From NCBI RefSeq assembly GCF_015291885.1, contig NZ_CP036186.1:3375001-3439000 (forward strand): DNA of 64,000 bases. The letters run 5' to 3'. Positions 55,003 through 63,278 of this stretch are shown in pieces; positions within the stretch are counted from its first letter, which is position 1, and every line of letters begins with the position of its first letter. Source of the DNA: Stutzerimonas stutzeri. GTDB taxonomy: Bacteria > Pseudomonadota > Gammaproteobacteria > Pseudomonadales > Pseudomonadaceae. The notes beneath the pieces are model-generated. The model saw nothing but the letters and a program-made list of their open reading frames with translations. It did not search any database and had not been told where the DNA came from. The position numbers were made by a program, and so were the translations under genes.

Positions 55003-55845
55003 TCAATGGAACAGTCGCGTGCTCAGTTCGCGGCTTGCTTCCAGCAGCACGGGCAGGAATCGGGTTTCCAGCTCCTGACGCGAGACGCGGCCGGCGTGGG
55101 TGCCGACATTCAGCGCAGCCAGCACCTGCCCAGCGGAATCCTTCAGTGGAACGGCCAACGAACGCAGGCCCATTTCCAGTTCCTGATCGATGATGACCCA
55201 ACCCTGCAGGCGAATCTCGGCGATGTTCTCGCGCAGCGCCTCCGGGCTGTGCAAGGTGCGGCTGGTTTTTACCTGCAGGTCGGCTCGCCCCAGGTAGTCG
55301 TCGAGCGCCGCGTCATCCAGCGCCGCCAGCAGGATGCGGCCCATCGACGTGCAATACGCCGGCAGCCGACTGCCCACCGACAGGTCCACCGAAATCAATC
55401 GCTGTGGCGTGGCCGAGCGCGCCACGTAGAGCACCTCGTCACCCTCCAGTGTCGCCATCGAACAGGCCTCGTGAAGCTGCTCGCTGAGGCGGTCGAGAAT
55501 CGGTTGCGCGGTGACTGCCAACGGCGTGGACGACAGATAGGCGTGGCCAAGGGTCAGTACCTTGGGCAGCAGCGAATAGGTGCGTCCGTCGGTGGTGACG
55601 TAGCCGAGTTTCATCAGGGTATGCAGGCAACGGCGCACCGCGGCGCGAGGTATTTCGGTGCGGTGGCTGATCTGCGCAATGGTCAGGTGGCGCTTGCGCT
55701 CCTGGAAAGCGTGAATCACGGCCAACCCGCGCGCCAGCGAAGTCATGAAGTTGGGGTCGCCGGTCAGCGCCTCGATGCGCTTGGCGGGCGACGCAACGAT
55801 GGGTGGAGTCATCGTCGGCTGAAGAACGCGCGGGCCATCGGTCAT
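55003..55845 (-). CDS. pcaR: IclR-family pca regulator
   Basis: A 280-residue IclR regulator. The winged helix is at about residues 35-95 (LTIAQISHRTEIPRAAVRRC) and the effector domain contains TSMGRILLAALDD and LEMGLRSLAVPLKDSAGQVL. The conserved lead IVASPAKRIEALTGDPNFM is that of Pseudomonas PcaR. I chose the ATG at 55845; the frame upstream to 56049 is not family-like. It lies upstream of pcaIJFD in the same orientation. Confidence 0.92.
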   Translation of the reverse strand: MTDGPRVLQPTMTPPIVASPAKRIEALTGDPNFMTSLARGLAVIHAFQERKRHLTIAQISHRTEIPRAAVRRCLHTLMKLGYVTTDGRTYSLLPKVLTLGHAYLSSTPLAVTAQPILDRLSEQLHEACSMATLEGDEVLYVARSATPQRLISVDLSVGSRLPAYCTSMGRILLAALDDAALDDYLGRADLQVKTSRTLHSPEALRENIAEIRLQGWVIIDQELEMGLRSLAVPLKDSAGQVLAALNVGTHAGRVSRQELETRFLPVLLEASRELSTRLFH

Positions 55846-56062
55846 GACTGGAAACCCAAGAATGTTGGTGACTGGGCGATTATCGACACCTCGACCGGTA
55901 ATCGCCACCACTACCCCTCTGATGAGTCCCCATGAGCGAATTTCCGAGAGTCCTATCTCGGCCGTCTTAACCTTCCTAGGCCGAACCGAGTCGGACAGAG
56001 CGCGTCTACTGAAACAGACCGCACAAGCGGTAACGCACTCATGACCCAATGGAGGATGGTGG

Positions 56063-56878
56063 ATGAATGTAACCCGCGGAGTGGTCTCGCTGGCACGTAG
56101 TGGCTATGCGGCACGGGGCGTGGTGTACGTGATCGTCGGCTTTTTCGCCATCATGGCCGGGCTTGGCTCCGGTGAAACGGTGGATACCCGGGGTGCAGTG
56201 CAGCAACTGCTCGGCCAACCGTTCGGAGCGATACTCCTGTGGCTTGTGGTGATCGGCCTGCTTGCGCATGTGGCCTGGCGACTGACCCAGGGTATTGGCG
56301 ATACCGATCAGCATGGCCACGATGCCAAAGGCCTGCTGATTCGCACCGGGCTGGTAAGTAGCGGCGTGGTCAACCTGTTGCTCGCCCTATTCACGCTGAG
56401 CCTGCTGGTAAGCGGCTTGGACCGCTTCTCCGAGGGTGGTGGCGGATCGGGTGGTGAAAGCACCGATAGCGTGATGCGTATCCTCGGCCTCAAGCACTCT
56501 CACTGGTTGATTTGGGCAATTGCACTGGTTCCGCTTGGGGTCGGCGTTGCACACCTGATCAAAGCCTGGCGCGCGCATTTCGAGCGCTACTTCCAATGCG
56601 ATGACGGCACCATGCGTCTGGTCCGTCCCATCTCCCGCGTCGGCCTGGCTGCACGCGGTTGTTCGTTTTTGATCATCGCCGGGCTGCTATTCATGGGTGG
56701 CAGCCGCTATGAGCCCACCGATCCACCCGGCCTCAAGGAGGCGCTCGAAGCGCTACAGGGAATGCCCGCAGGCGGTGTACTACTCCTGGCAATCGGCATT
56801 GGGATGCTCGCGTTCGCGGCGTACAGCTTCGCCGAGGCGCGCTGGCGACGGATTGATTTGTCGGAAGTGATGAATTGA
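56063..56878 (+). CDS. DUF1206 family membrane protein
   Basis: A 271-residue membrane protein made of three similar DUF1206 units, each starting with a small-residue-rich helix: ARSGYAARGVVYVIVGFFA near 11, IRTGLVSSGVVNLLLALFT near 93 and SRVGLAARGCSFLIIAGLL near 192. About six transmembrane helices are expected. Function is unknown. The ATG follows a GGAGGATGG ribosome-binding region. It is divergent from pcaR. Confidence 0.88.
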   Translation: MNVTRGVVSLARSGYAARGVVYVIVGFFAIMAGLGSGETVDTRGAVQQLLGQPFGAILLWLVVIGLLAHVAWRLTQGIGDTDQHGHDAKGLLIRTGLVSSGVVNLLLALFTLSLLVSGLDRFSEGGGGSGGESTDSVMRILGLKHSHWLIWAIALVPLGVGVAHLIKAWRAHFERYFQCDDGTMRLVRPISRVGLAARGCSFLIIAGLLFMGGSRYEPTDPPGLKEALEALQGMPAGGVLLLAIGIGMLAFAAYSFAEARWRRIDLSEVMN

Positions 56879-56936
56879 GGGGGTGGACTAGAGCCCGGAG
56901 TGAGAGCGCCGCACGTGCTGAATCATCAGGCAGGAA

Positions 56937-57009
56937 GGTGGGCTGAAGCCCACCCTACGGTGAATACGCAACGCGCGGCGCGTCTGTAGAGCTGGCTTTA
57001 GCCCACCAC
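56937..57009. repeat. Two REP-like palindromes between DUF1206 gene and putP
   Basis: GGTGGGCTGAAGCCCACC (56937-56954) with CTACGG after it, and a weaker inverted copy GGCTTTAGCCCACCAC (56994-57009). They occupy the gap between two convergent genes, where they may act as transcription stops. Confidence 0.65.
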
Positions 57010-57109
57010 CGGCTCGGTATTGCGCCCACCATGGCACGGGCTTTGGGCATCATCGATTGCAAACAAGGCGCAGGCTAAGCCGTGACGCTCAACCTGCGCG
57101 CTACCCTCA

Positions 57110-58594
57110 TCAACCAGCGTGGTAATCGGCGTCCGCTTCTTCGAAGCGCTTGACGATTGTCGGCGCCGGTTCGGCGCCCATCTTGCTCACAACATAGATG
57201 GCAATGCTGGCGAAGATGAAACCGGGGATGATTTCGTACAGGCCCAGGCCGATGAATTCCTTCCACACCACCACCGTGACCGCACCGACCAGCATGCCGA
57301 CCAGTGCGCCGTTACGGGTCATGCGCTTCCACAGCAGCGAGATCAGCACCACCGGCCCAAACGCGGCACCAAAGCCGGCCCAAGCGTAGGACACCAGGCC
57401 CAGGACCTTGCTCTCCGGGTTGGAGGCGATGCCGATGGCGATCAGGGCGATCAACAGCACCATGCCGCGGCCGACCCACACCAGTTCGGTCTGCGAGGCG
57501 TTCTTGCGCAGCATGGCCTTGTAGAAGTCCTGCGTCAGCGCGCTGGAGCTGACCAAGAGCTGCGCACTGAGGGTACTCATCACCGCTGCCAGCACGCCAG
57601 AAAGGATGATGCCGGCCACCCACGGGTTGAACAGGATCTTCACCAGCTCCATGAACACCCGCTCGCCGTTCTGGCTAACCGCACCTGCCTGCTCCGGATG
57701 GTCAGCGAAGTAGGCGATGCCGAGGAAGCCCACCGCGACCGCGCCGGCCAGCGTCAGGATCATCCAGGTCATGCCGATGCGGCGGGCGTTGGGGATGGTC
57801 TTGATCGAGTCGGCGGCCATGAAACGCACCAGAATGTGCGGCTGGCCGAAATAGCCCAGGCCCCACGCCAGCAGCGAAATGATGGCGACGAAGGACAGCC
57901 CGCGGAACATGTCGAAGTTGGCCGGGTTCTGCGCTTCGATAGTGGCCATCGCGGTGCCCATGTCGCCGAGGGCGAGAATGACGAACACCGGGGTGATCAG
58001 CAGCGCAAAGATCATCAGCGTGGCCTGTACGGTGTCAGTCCAGCTCACCGCCAGGAAGCCGCCGATGAACACATAGAGGATGGTCGCCGCCGCGCCGACC
58101 CACAGTGCGTACTCGTAGGGCATGCCAAAGGTGGACTCGAACAACCGCGCGCCGGCCACCACGCCCGAGGCGCAATAGATGGTGAAGAAAACCAGGATCA
58201 CCAGCGCAGAGAAGATCCGCAACATGCGGCTCTCGTCCTCGAAACGGTGCGAGAAGTAATCCGGCAGCGTCAGGGCGTTGTGGTTGTGCTCGGTGTGCAC
58301 ACGCAACCGTCCGGCGACGAATAGCCAGTTCAGCCAGGCGCCGACAATCAGGCCGATGGCGATCCAGCTTTCCGACAGGCCGGCGACGAAGATCGCGCCG
58401 GGAAGGCCCATCAGCAGCCAGCCGCTCATGTCCGAGGCGCCGGCCGATAGCGCGGTGACGAAGCTGCCGAGACTGCGGCCGCCGAGGATGTAGTCGGAGA
58501 AGTTCTTGGTGGCGCGATAGGCGATGAAGCCGATCAGGATCATCGCCGCGATGTAGACCACGAAAGTGATCAGAGTGGGTGTGCTGACGTTCAT
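57110..58594 (-). CDS. putP: Sodium/proline symporter, copy 1
   Basis: A 494-residue SSS-family symporter with about 13 membrane spans that imports proline with Na+. Family blocks GGRSLGSFVTALSAGASDMS near residue 40, and YFGQPHILVRFMAADSIKTI near 260 are intact. The frame is open to 58681, but MNVSTPTLITFVVYIAAMIL at 58594 is the usual start. A second copy lies at 61549-63033; the proteins look about 95 percent identical by eye. Confidence 0.94.
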   Translation of the reverse strand: MNVSTPTLITFVVYIAAMILIGFIAYRATKNFSDYILGGRSLGSFVTALSAGASDMSGWLLMGLPGAIFVAGLSESWIAIGLIVGAWLNWLFVAGRLRVHTEHNHNALTLPDYFSHRFEDESRMLRIFSALVILVFFTIYCASGVVAGARLFESTFGMPYEYALWVGAAATILYVFIGGFLAVSWTDTVQATLMIFALLITPVFVILALGDMGTAMATIEAQNPANFDMFRGLSFVAIISLLAWGLGYFGQPHILVRFMAADSIKTIPNARRIGMTWMILTLAGAVAVGFLGIAYFADHPEQAGAVSQNGERVFMELVKILFNPWVAGIILSGVLAAVMSTLSAQLLVSSSALTQDFYKAMLRKNASQTELVWVGRGMVLLIALIAIGIASNPESKVLGLVSYAWAGFGAAFGPVVLISLLWKRMTRNGALVGMLVGAVTVVVWKEFIGLGLYEIIPGFIFASIAIYVVSKMGAEPAPTIVKRFEEADADYHAG

Positions 58595-58807
58595 GGGACT
58601 TGTTTTCCTTGTTGGTCCTGACGTTCCATCGCCAGCGCGGACAACGACCGGCACCCGCAACGGAACAATCGAGGGGCGCAAGGATAGCGCGTCATCCGCG
58701 TACTTGCGCGTGACCGTGAGGTTCTGCGTGCCAGACCGCCTTCCTTAACGAACGAGGGCCGACAGTAGCTGCCGGTCCTCAAGGTTGCTGCAGGAGACTT
58801 GCTCGCC

Positions 58808-60829
58808 TTAGAACGCCAGGCGCACGCCCACGGTCAGGTTGCGCCCAGGCAGCAGCACCTCATCCTTGATGAACGAGGTGTGCTGACGGGCCTTCTCGTC
58901 CAGCAGGTTGTTAGCCTTGAGGTAGAGCAGGTAATCGGTCTGGTTCAGCGAGCCGCTGTAACCGAGGCTGGCACCGAGCATGTTGTAGCCGCCGGTCTCG
59001 CTTTCGTAATCGGCCAGCTCGTCCTGGCGCTGCACGCGATAGAACTCCAGCTGGCCGTTGAGCGCCGGAGTGAAGCTCTGGTCCACCCGCACACCCAATC
59101 GATCGGCGGGAATACGCGGCAGGTCGCCGCCGCCGTCGCGCAACTTGCCGCGCACGTGATCACCGAACAGGGTGAAGGCGGTAGCGTCAGTCGCCTGGAA
59201 GCGCACCTCCCCTTCCGCCCCGGTGAGCACGGCGTCCTGCTGGCGGTACTCGATCTCGCGGTAGCCGCCGCCGATATCGTTGCCGGTATCAGCGGCATAA
59301 ATGAAGTCATCCACCTCGTTGCGGAAGACGCTCAGGCTGAAGGTCGTGCGGCCGGCGAACTTGCGCAGGGTGATCTCGGCGTTATGCGAGGTTTCCTCCT
59401 CCAGGTCGACATTACCCAGCTCGACGGTGCGGGTCGCGGCATGCGGGCCGTTGGCGTAAAGCTCTTCGGCGCTGGGCAGGCGTTGCGAGCGCGTCAGCGA
59501 GAAGCCCAACGAGTACTGCGGAGCGAAGGTCCAGACCGCACCGGCGGACATCGAGGTGCCGCTGTGATCGGTATCCGGGCGGCCATCGGCATCGATGTCC
59601 TGCCATTCGTGACGCAGGCCGAGTTCATAGCGCCAGGCGCCGGCGGTATATTCCTCGAGCAGGAACAGGCCGTGATTGCGCGTCAGCGTCTGCGGCACGT
59701 AGGCCTCCTCGCCGAGGGCTTCGAAGTCACGCCGCAGGGTCTGTGCGCCGAGCACGCCGCGCCAGCCGAACAGCGGCTGATGGGTCAGTTCCAGGCGGGC
59801 GTCGGTGGCGTCATTGTTGAAGCGGGTGCCCACTTCACCACCTTCGATTTCCTTGTGCTGATAGTCGCTGTGGCCGATGCGCAGCCGCGCCAGCTCGAAG
59901 CCCGGCAGCGGATCGCTCAGCTCGCCACGCAGATCCCAGCGCTTCTGGCGCATGTCGACATAAGGCACGCTGCCATGCTCGTCATGATCATGGTCGTCGT
60001 CATCGTCGTGATCATCATGGCCACCGCAGTGCCAGTCGCTGCCGTGGGTGTGGCAATCGGCGTGCTCATGGGCCAGCAGCCCGTAGCGGTTGTTCTGCTC
60101 ACCGTAGGCGGCGCCGATGTAACCGCGCTCGCCGATAAAGCTGGCGCCGAGATTGAAGCTGTCGGTGTCGTTGTAGGAGCCTTCCTGCTTGTTCGGCGAA
60201 CCGGGGATTTCATACGGGTCGGCCTGGCGCTTGGTGCCTTCGGCACGTACGGCGAAGTTGCCGCTACCCGCCGTGATGCCGAACACCCCTGCCCCTTCAT
60301 TGGCGACGCTGTTGGCGCGCAGCTCCAGCTCGCCTTCGTAGCCCTTCTCCGGCACGCGGGTGGGAATCTTCTTGTCGATGACGTTGACCACACCGCCGAT
60401 GGCGCCGCCACCGTAGAGCAGGGTTGCCGGGCCCTTGAGGACCTCGATGCGCTCGGCCAGTAGCGGTTCGCTGGTCACCGCATGGTCGGGGCTGATGGTC
60501 GAAGCATCGAGCAACTCCACGCCATCACTCAGCACCTTGACCCGCGCACCGTCAAGTCCACGAATCACCGGACGCGCCGCACCGGCACCGAAGCTGCTGG
60601 AGCGTACGCCGGGCAGGCTTTCCAGCGTTTCGCCCAGCGTCGCCTCACGACGCAGCACCAGTTCGTCTCCCTCCATCACGGCAGCCGGCGTGGTCATCTC
60701 ATGGCTCTGCTTGCCCAGACCGCTGGCGCTGACCACGACGGATTGCAGTTCGACCGGTTCGGCGGCCCAGGCAGCCGGAACCAGGGCCAGGCTGATCGCC
60801 CAGGCCAGGGGGTGACGCTTCAGTTTCAT
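58808..60829 (-). CDS. znuD: ZnuD-like TonB-dependent zinc receptor
   Basis: A 673-residue outer-membrane receptor. The signal peptide (HPLAWAISLALVPAAWA) is followed by a plug with VVVSASG near the TonB box, RPVIRGLDGARVKVLSDG and GPATLLYGGGAIGGVVNVID, then a beta barrel ending in aromatic Phe (VGVRLAF). A surface loop near residues 260-290 is very rich in His and Asp (HDDHDDDDDHDHDEHG), the zinc-capture loop of ZnuD. It probably imports zinc under scarcity. The ATG at 60829 is chosen because the earlier one adds a tail before the signal peptide. Confidence 0.9.
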   Translation of the reverse strand: MKLKRHPLAWAISLALVPAAWAAEPVELQSVVVSASGLGKQSHEMTTPAAVMEGDELVLRREATLGETLESLPGVRSSSFGAGAARPVIRGLDGARVKVLSDGVELLDASTISPDHAVTSEPLLAERIEVLKGPATLLYGGGAIGGVVNVIDKKIPTRVPEKGYEGELELRANSVANEGAGVFGITAGSGNFAVRAEGTKRQADPYEIPGSPNKQEGSYNDTDSFNLGASFIGERGYIGAAYGEQNNRYGLLAHEHADCHTHGSDWHCGGHDDHDDDDDHDHDEHGSVPYVDMRQKRWDLRGELSDPLPGFELARLRIGHSDYQHKEIEGGEVGTRFNNDATDARLELTHQPLFGWRGVLGAQTLRRDFEALGEEAYVPQTLTRNHGLFLLEEYTAGAWRYELGLRHEWQDIDADGRPDTDHSGTSMSAGAVWTFAPQYSLGFSLTRSQRLPSAEELYANGPHAATRTVELGNVDLEEETSHNAEITLRKFAGRTTFSLSVFRNEVDDFIYAADTGNDIGGGYREIEYRQQDAVLTGAEGEVRFQATDATAFTLFGDHVRGKLRDGGGDLPRIPADRLGVRVDQSFTPALNGQLEFYRVQRQDELADYESETGGYNMLGASLGYSGSLNQTDYLLYLKANNLLDEKARQHTSFIKDEVLLPGRNLTVGVRLAF

Positions 60830-60931
60830 GTGATTCTCCAGACAGTGGCGGTTGCCTTGCGAGGCAACCGAAGACGGCTGTGCGCCGGCAACCGGTAGCG
60901 GTGCCAGCTTCGCGGGGCGAGAACTTAACAT

Positions 60932-60944
60932 GTTATATCGTAAC
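60932..60944. promoter_or_regulatory. Candidate Zur-type box upstream of znuD
   Basis: GTTATATCGTAAC, a dyad with GTTA/TAAC arms in an AT-rich patch (60921-60960), lies about 100 bases before the znuD start. Zur boxes of gammaproteobacteria are GTTATA-type dyads. This would link the receptor to zinc starvation. Not confirmed. Confidence 0.5.
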
Positions 60945-61055
60945 GTTTAACACTGTTTTTCTGGCTACGAGTACAACGGAAGGGCCTTCGACGTGGTCGA
61001 AATGGAAACGCCGTGCGACCCGCGCTCGGCTTTGCATCGCTTCGGGAGATAGATC

Positions 61056-61280
61056 ATGACCGTAGACATCGATACCACTACCGGCACCTGCGCTGTGGTT
61101 ATCAAGGGCAACACGCACCGCAGCGCCTTGATGGACGTCCGCATCACCACCGATCCCCAGGCACGCATGTCGGTGATGAATATCGACGGCACCAGCATCC
61201 ACGTGCCGGAAGACGAAGCCGAACACCTGATCGCGGCAGGTGCGGTGGACGACCGGTCCAACCTAGTGGCAGACGACTGA
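61056..61280 (+). CDS. DUF3203 family small protein
   Basis: A 74-residue acidic protein of the Pseudomonas DUF3203 family. It starts TVDIDTTTGTCAVVIKGN, with ITTDPQARMSVMNIDGTSIH in the middle and AEHLIAAGAVDDR at the end. No signal peptide, no metal motif; function unknown. It is followed by a strong palindromic terminator. Confidence 0.8.
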   Translation: MTVDIDTTTGTCAVVIKGNTHRSALMDVRITTDPQARMSVMNIDGTSIHVPEDEAEHLIAAGAVDDRSNLVADD

Positions 61281-61300
61281 TCCCACGACTAGAAAAACAA

Positions 61301-61320
61301 AACCCCGGCTAGCCGGGGTT
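61301..61320 (+). terminator. Intrinsic terminator after the DUF3203 gene
   Basis: AACCCCGGCTAGCCGGGGTT, a perfect 20-bp palindrome preceded by an A run, 20 bases after the stop codon. Confidence 0.8.
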
Positions 61321-61451
61321 TAGTGATTCGATTTGCATCTGGGATGGGCGGTTACGCCAGGCAAGGACCCAGGCGCAGCTGTCTAGAGACATCAGCAACG
61401 CCCTACCCCCTCGTCAACTACGTGAGTCGCTCTTCGATCAGCGTCGGTTAT

Positions 61452-61530
61452 GTGGTGGGCTGAAGCCCACCCTACATCGGACTTCGGCATTGAAGCAGCA
61501 GCTTTTGTAGGGTGGGCTTGGGCCCACCCT
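61452..61530. repeat. Two REP-like palindromes downstream of putP copy 2
   Basis: GTGGTGGGCTGAAGCCCACC followed by CTACA (61452-61476), and GTAGGGTGGGCTTGGGCCCA followed by CCCT (61507-61530). The second ends 18 bases before the putP stop codon. Together with the terminator they fill the gap between convergent genes. Confidence 0.7.
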
Positions 61531-61548
61531 CCGCCGTGCGCGCCACCC

Positions 61549-63033
61549 TCAACCAGCGTGATAATCCGCGTCAGCTTCCTCGAAGCGCTTGATGATGGTC
61601 GGGGCCGGCTCGGCGCCCATCTTGCTCACGACATAGATGGCGATGCTGGCGAGGATGAACCCGGGAATGATTTCGTACAGGCCCAGGCCGATGAACTCCT
61701 TCCACACCACCACGGTGACGGCACCAACCAGCATGCCTACCAGCGCGCCGTTGCGGGTCATGCGCTTCCACAGCAGCGAGATCAGCACTACCGGCCCAAA
61801 CGCGGCACCAAAGCCGGCCCAGGCGTAGGACACCAGGCCCAGCACCTTGCTCTCCGGGTTCGAAGCGATGCCTATGGCGATCAGCGCAATCAGCAGCACC
61901 ATTGCCCGGCCGACCCAGACCAGCTCGGTCTGCGACGCATTCTTGCGCAGCATGGCCTTGTAGAAGTCCTGTGTCAGCGCGCTGGAGCTGACCAAGAGCT
62001 GCGCACTGAGGGTGCTCATCACCGCCGCCAGCACGCCGGAGAGGATGATGCCGGCAACCCAAGGGTTGAACAGGATCTTCACCAGTTCGAGGAACACACG
62101 CTCACCATTCTGGGTGACTGGCCCCGCCAGTTCCGGGTGCCCGGCGAAGTAGGCAATACCGAAGAAGCCCACCGCCACGGCGCCCGCAAGGGTCATGATC
62201 ATCCAGGCCATGCCGATGCGGCGGGCGTTGGGGATGGTCTTGATCGAGTCCGCCGCCATGAAGCGCACCAGGATATGCGGCTGGCCGAAGTAGCCCAGGC
62301 CCCAGGCCAGCAACGAGATGATCGCGACGAAAGAGAGCCCGCTGAACATGTCGAAAGCCGCTGGGTTCTGGGTGGCGATGGTGTCCATCGCAGCCCCCAT
62401 GTCGCCCAGCGCCAGGATGACGAACACCGGGGTGATCAGCAGCGCGAAGATCATCAGCGTCGCCTGCACGGTGTCGGTCCAACTGACAGCGAGAAAGCCA
62501 CCGATGAACACATAGAGGATGGTCGCCGCGGCGCCGATCCACAGTGCGTACTCATACGGCACGCCGAAGCTGCTCTCGAACAGACGTGCACCGGCGACCA
62601 CGCCCGAGGCGCAGTAGATGGTGAAGAACACCAGAATCACCAGCGCAGAGAAGATCCGCAGCATGCGGCTCTCGTCCTCGAAGCGGTGCGAGAAGTAGTC
62701 CGGCAGCGTCAGCGCGTTGTGGTTGTGCTCGGTGTGCACGCGCAGGCGACCGGCGACGAATAGCCAGTTCAGCCAGGCGCCGACGATCAGGCCGATGGCG
62801 ATCCAGCTTTCCGACAGACCGGCGACGAAGATCGCACCGGGCAGGCCCATCAGCAGCCAGCCGCTCATGTCCGAGGCACCGGCCGACAGCGCAGTGACGA
62901 AGCTGCCGAGGCTGCGACCGCCGAGGATGTAGTCGTCGAAGTTCTTGGTGGCGCGGTAAGCGACGAAACCGATCAGGATCATCGCCGCGATGTAGATCAG
63001 AAAGGTGATCAGCGTGGGTGTACTGATGCTCAT
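61549..63033 (-). CDS. putP: Sodium/proline symporter, copy 2
   Basis: A 494-residue proline symporter nearly identical to the copy at 57110-58594. Differences are scattered conservative changes (for example FDDYILG for FSDYILG and MFSGLSF for MFRGLSF). It is the copy nearest putA and begins about 245 bases upstream of the putA stop, in the same orientation, so it lies downstream of nothing else. Similar regulation by proline through PutA is plausible but no operator was identified. Confidence 0.94.
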   Translation of the reverse strand: MSISTPTLITFLIYIAAMILIGFVAYRATKNFDDYILGGRSLGSFVTALSAGASDMSGWLLMGLPGAIFVAGLSESWIAIGLIVGAWLNWLFVAGRLRVHTEHNHNALTLPDYFSHRFEDESRMLRIFSALVILVFFTIYCASGVVAGARLFESSFGVPYEYALWIGAAATILYVFIGGFLAVSWTDTVQATLMIFALLITPVFVILALGDMGAAMDTIATQNPAAFDMFSGLSFVAIISLLAWGLGYFGQPHILVRFMAADSIKTIPNARRIGMAWMIMTLAGAVAVGFFGIAYFAGHPELAGPVTQNGERVFLELVKILFNPWVAGIILSGVLAAVMSTLSAQLLVSSSALTQDFYKAMLRKNASQTELVWVGRAMVLLIALIAIGIASNPESKVLGLVSYAWAGFGAAFGPVVLISLLWKRMTRNGALVGMLVGAVTVVVWKEFIGLGLYEIIPGFILASIAIYVVSKMGAEPAPTIIKRFEEADADYHAG

Positions 63034-63278
63034 GTGTGTCCCTCGTTAGTTGTTGTTCGGCGCAACGCGAGCGGACCCACGCTGCACCTTGGCAGAGGGC
63101 GATAGCGAAAAGGCCATCACCTGTGACAGACCCAACCCGGGCCCGTCAGTGGCGGAAGAGCGTCCGCCAACTGTCCAATTGTTGTTGTATTCCGGCCGCC
63201 TGAGCGGCCGGGAGGTTTAGCGTGATGCGCCAGGTGAATGACCAAGGCCATTCACTCGGTGGTACAGCGTGAATGCGT

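Noticed and set aside
57119..58324. 401-codon His/Asp/Gln-rich plus-strand frame opposite putP, and a matching one at 61450-62763
   Set aside because: Both are antisense to the two putP copies; their similarity to each other only reflects the putP duplication.
58799..60463. 554-codon plus-strand frame opposite znuD
   Set aside because: Antisense of the receptor gene; its hydrophobic stretch comes from the reverse of the His/Asp loop codons.
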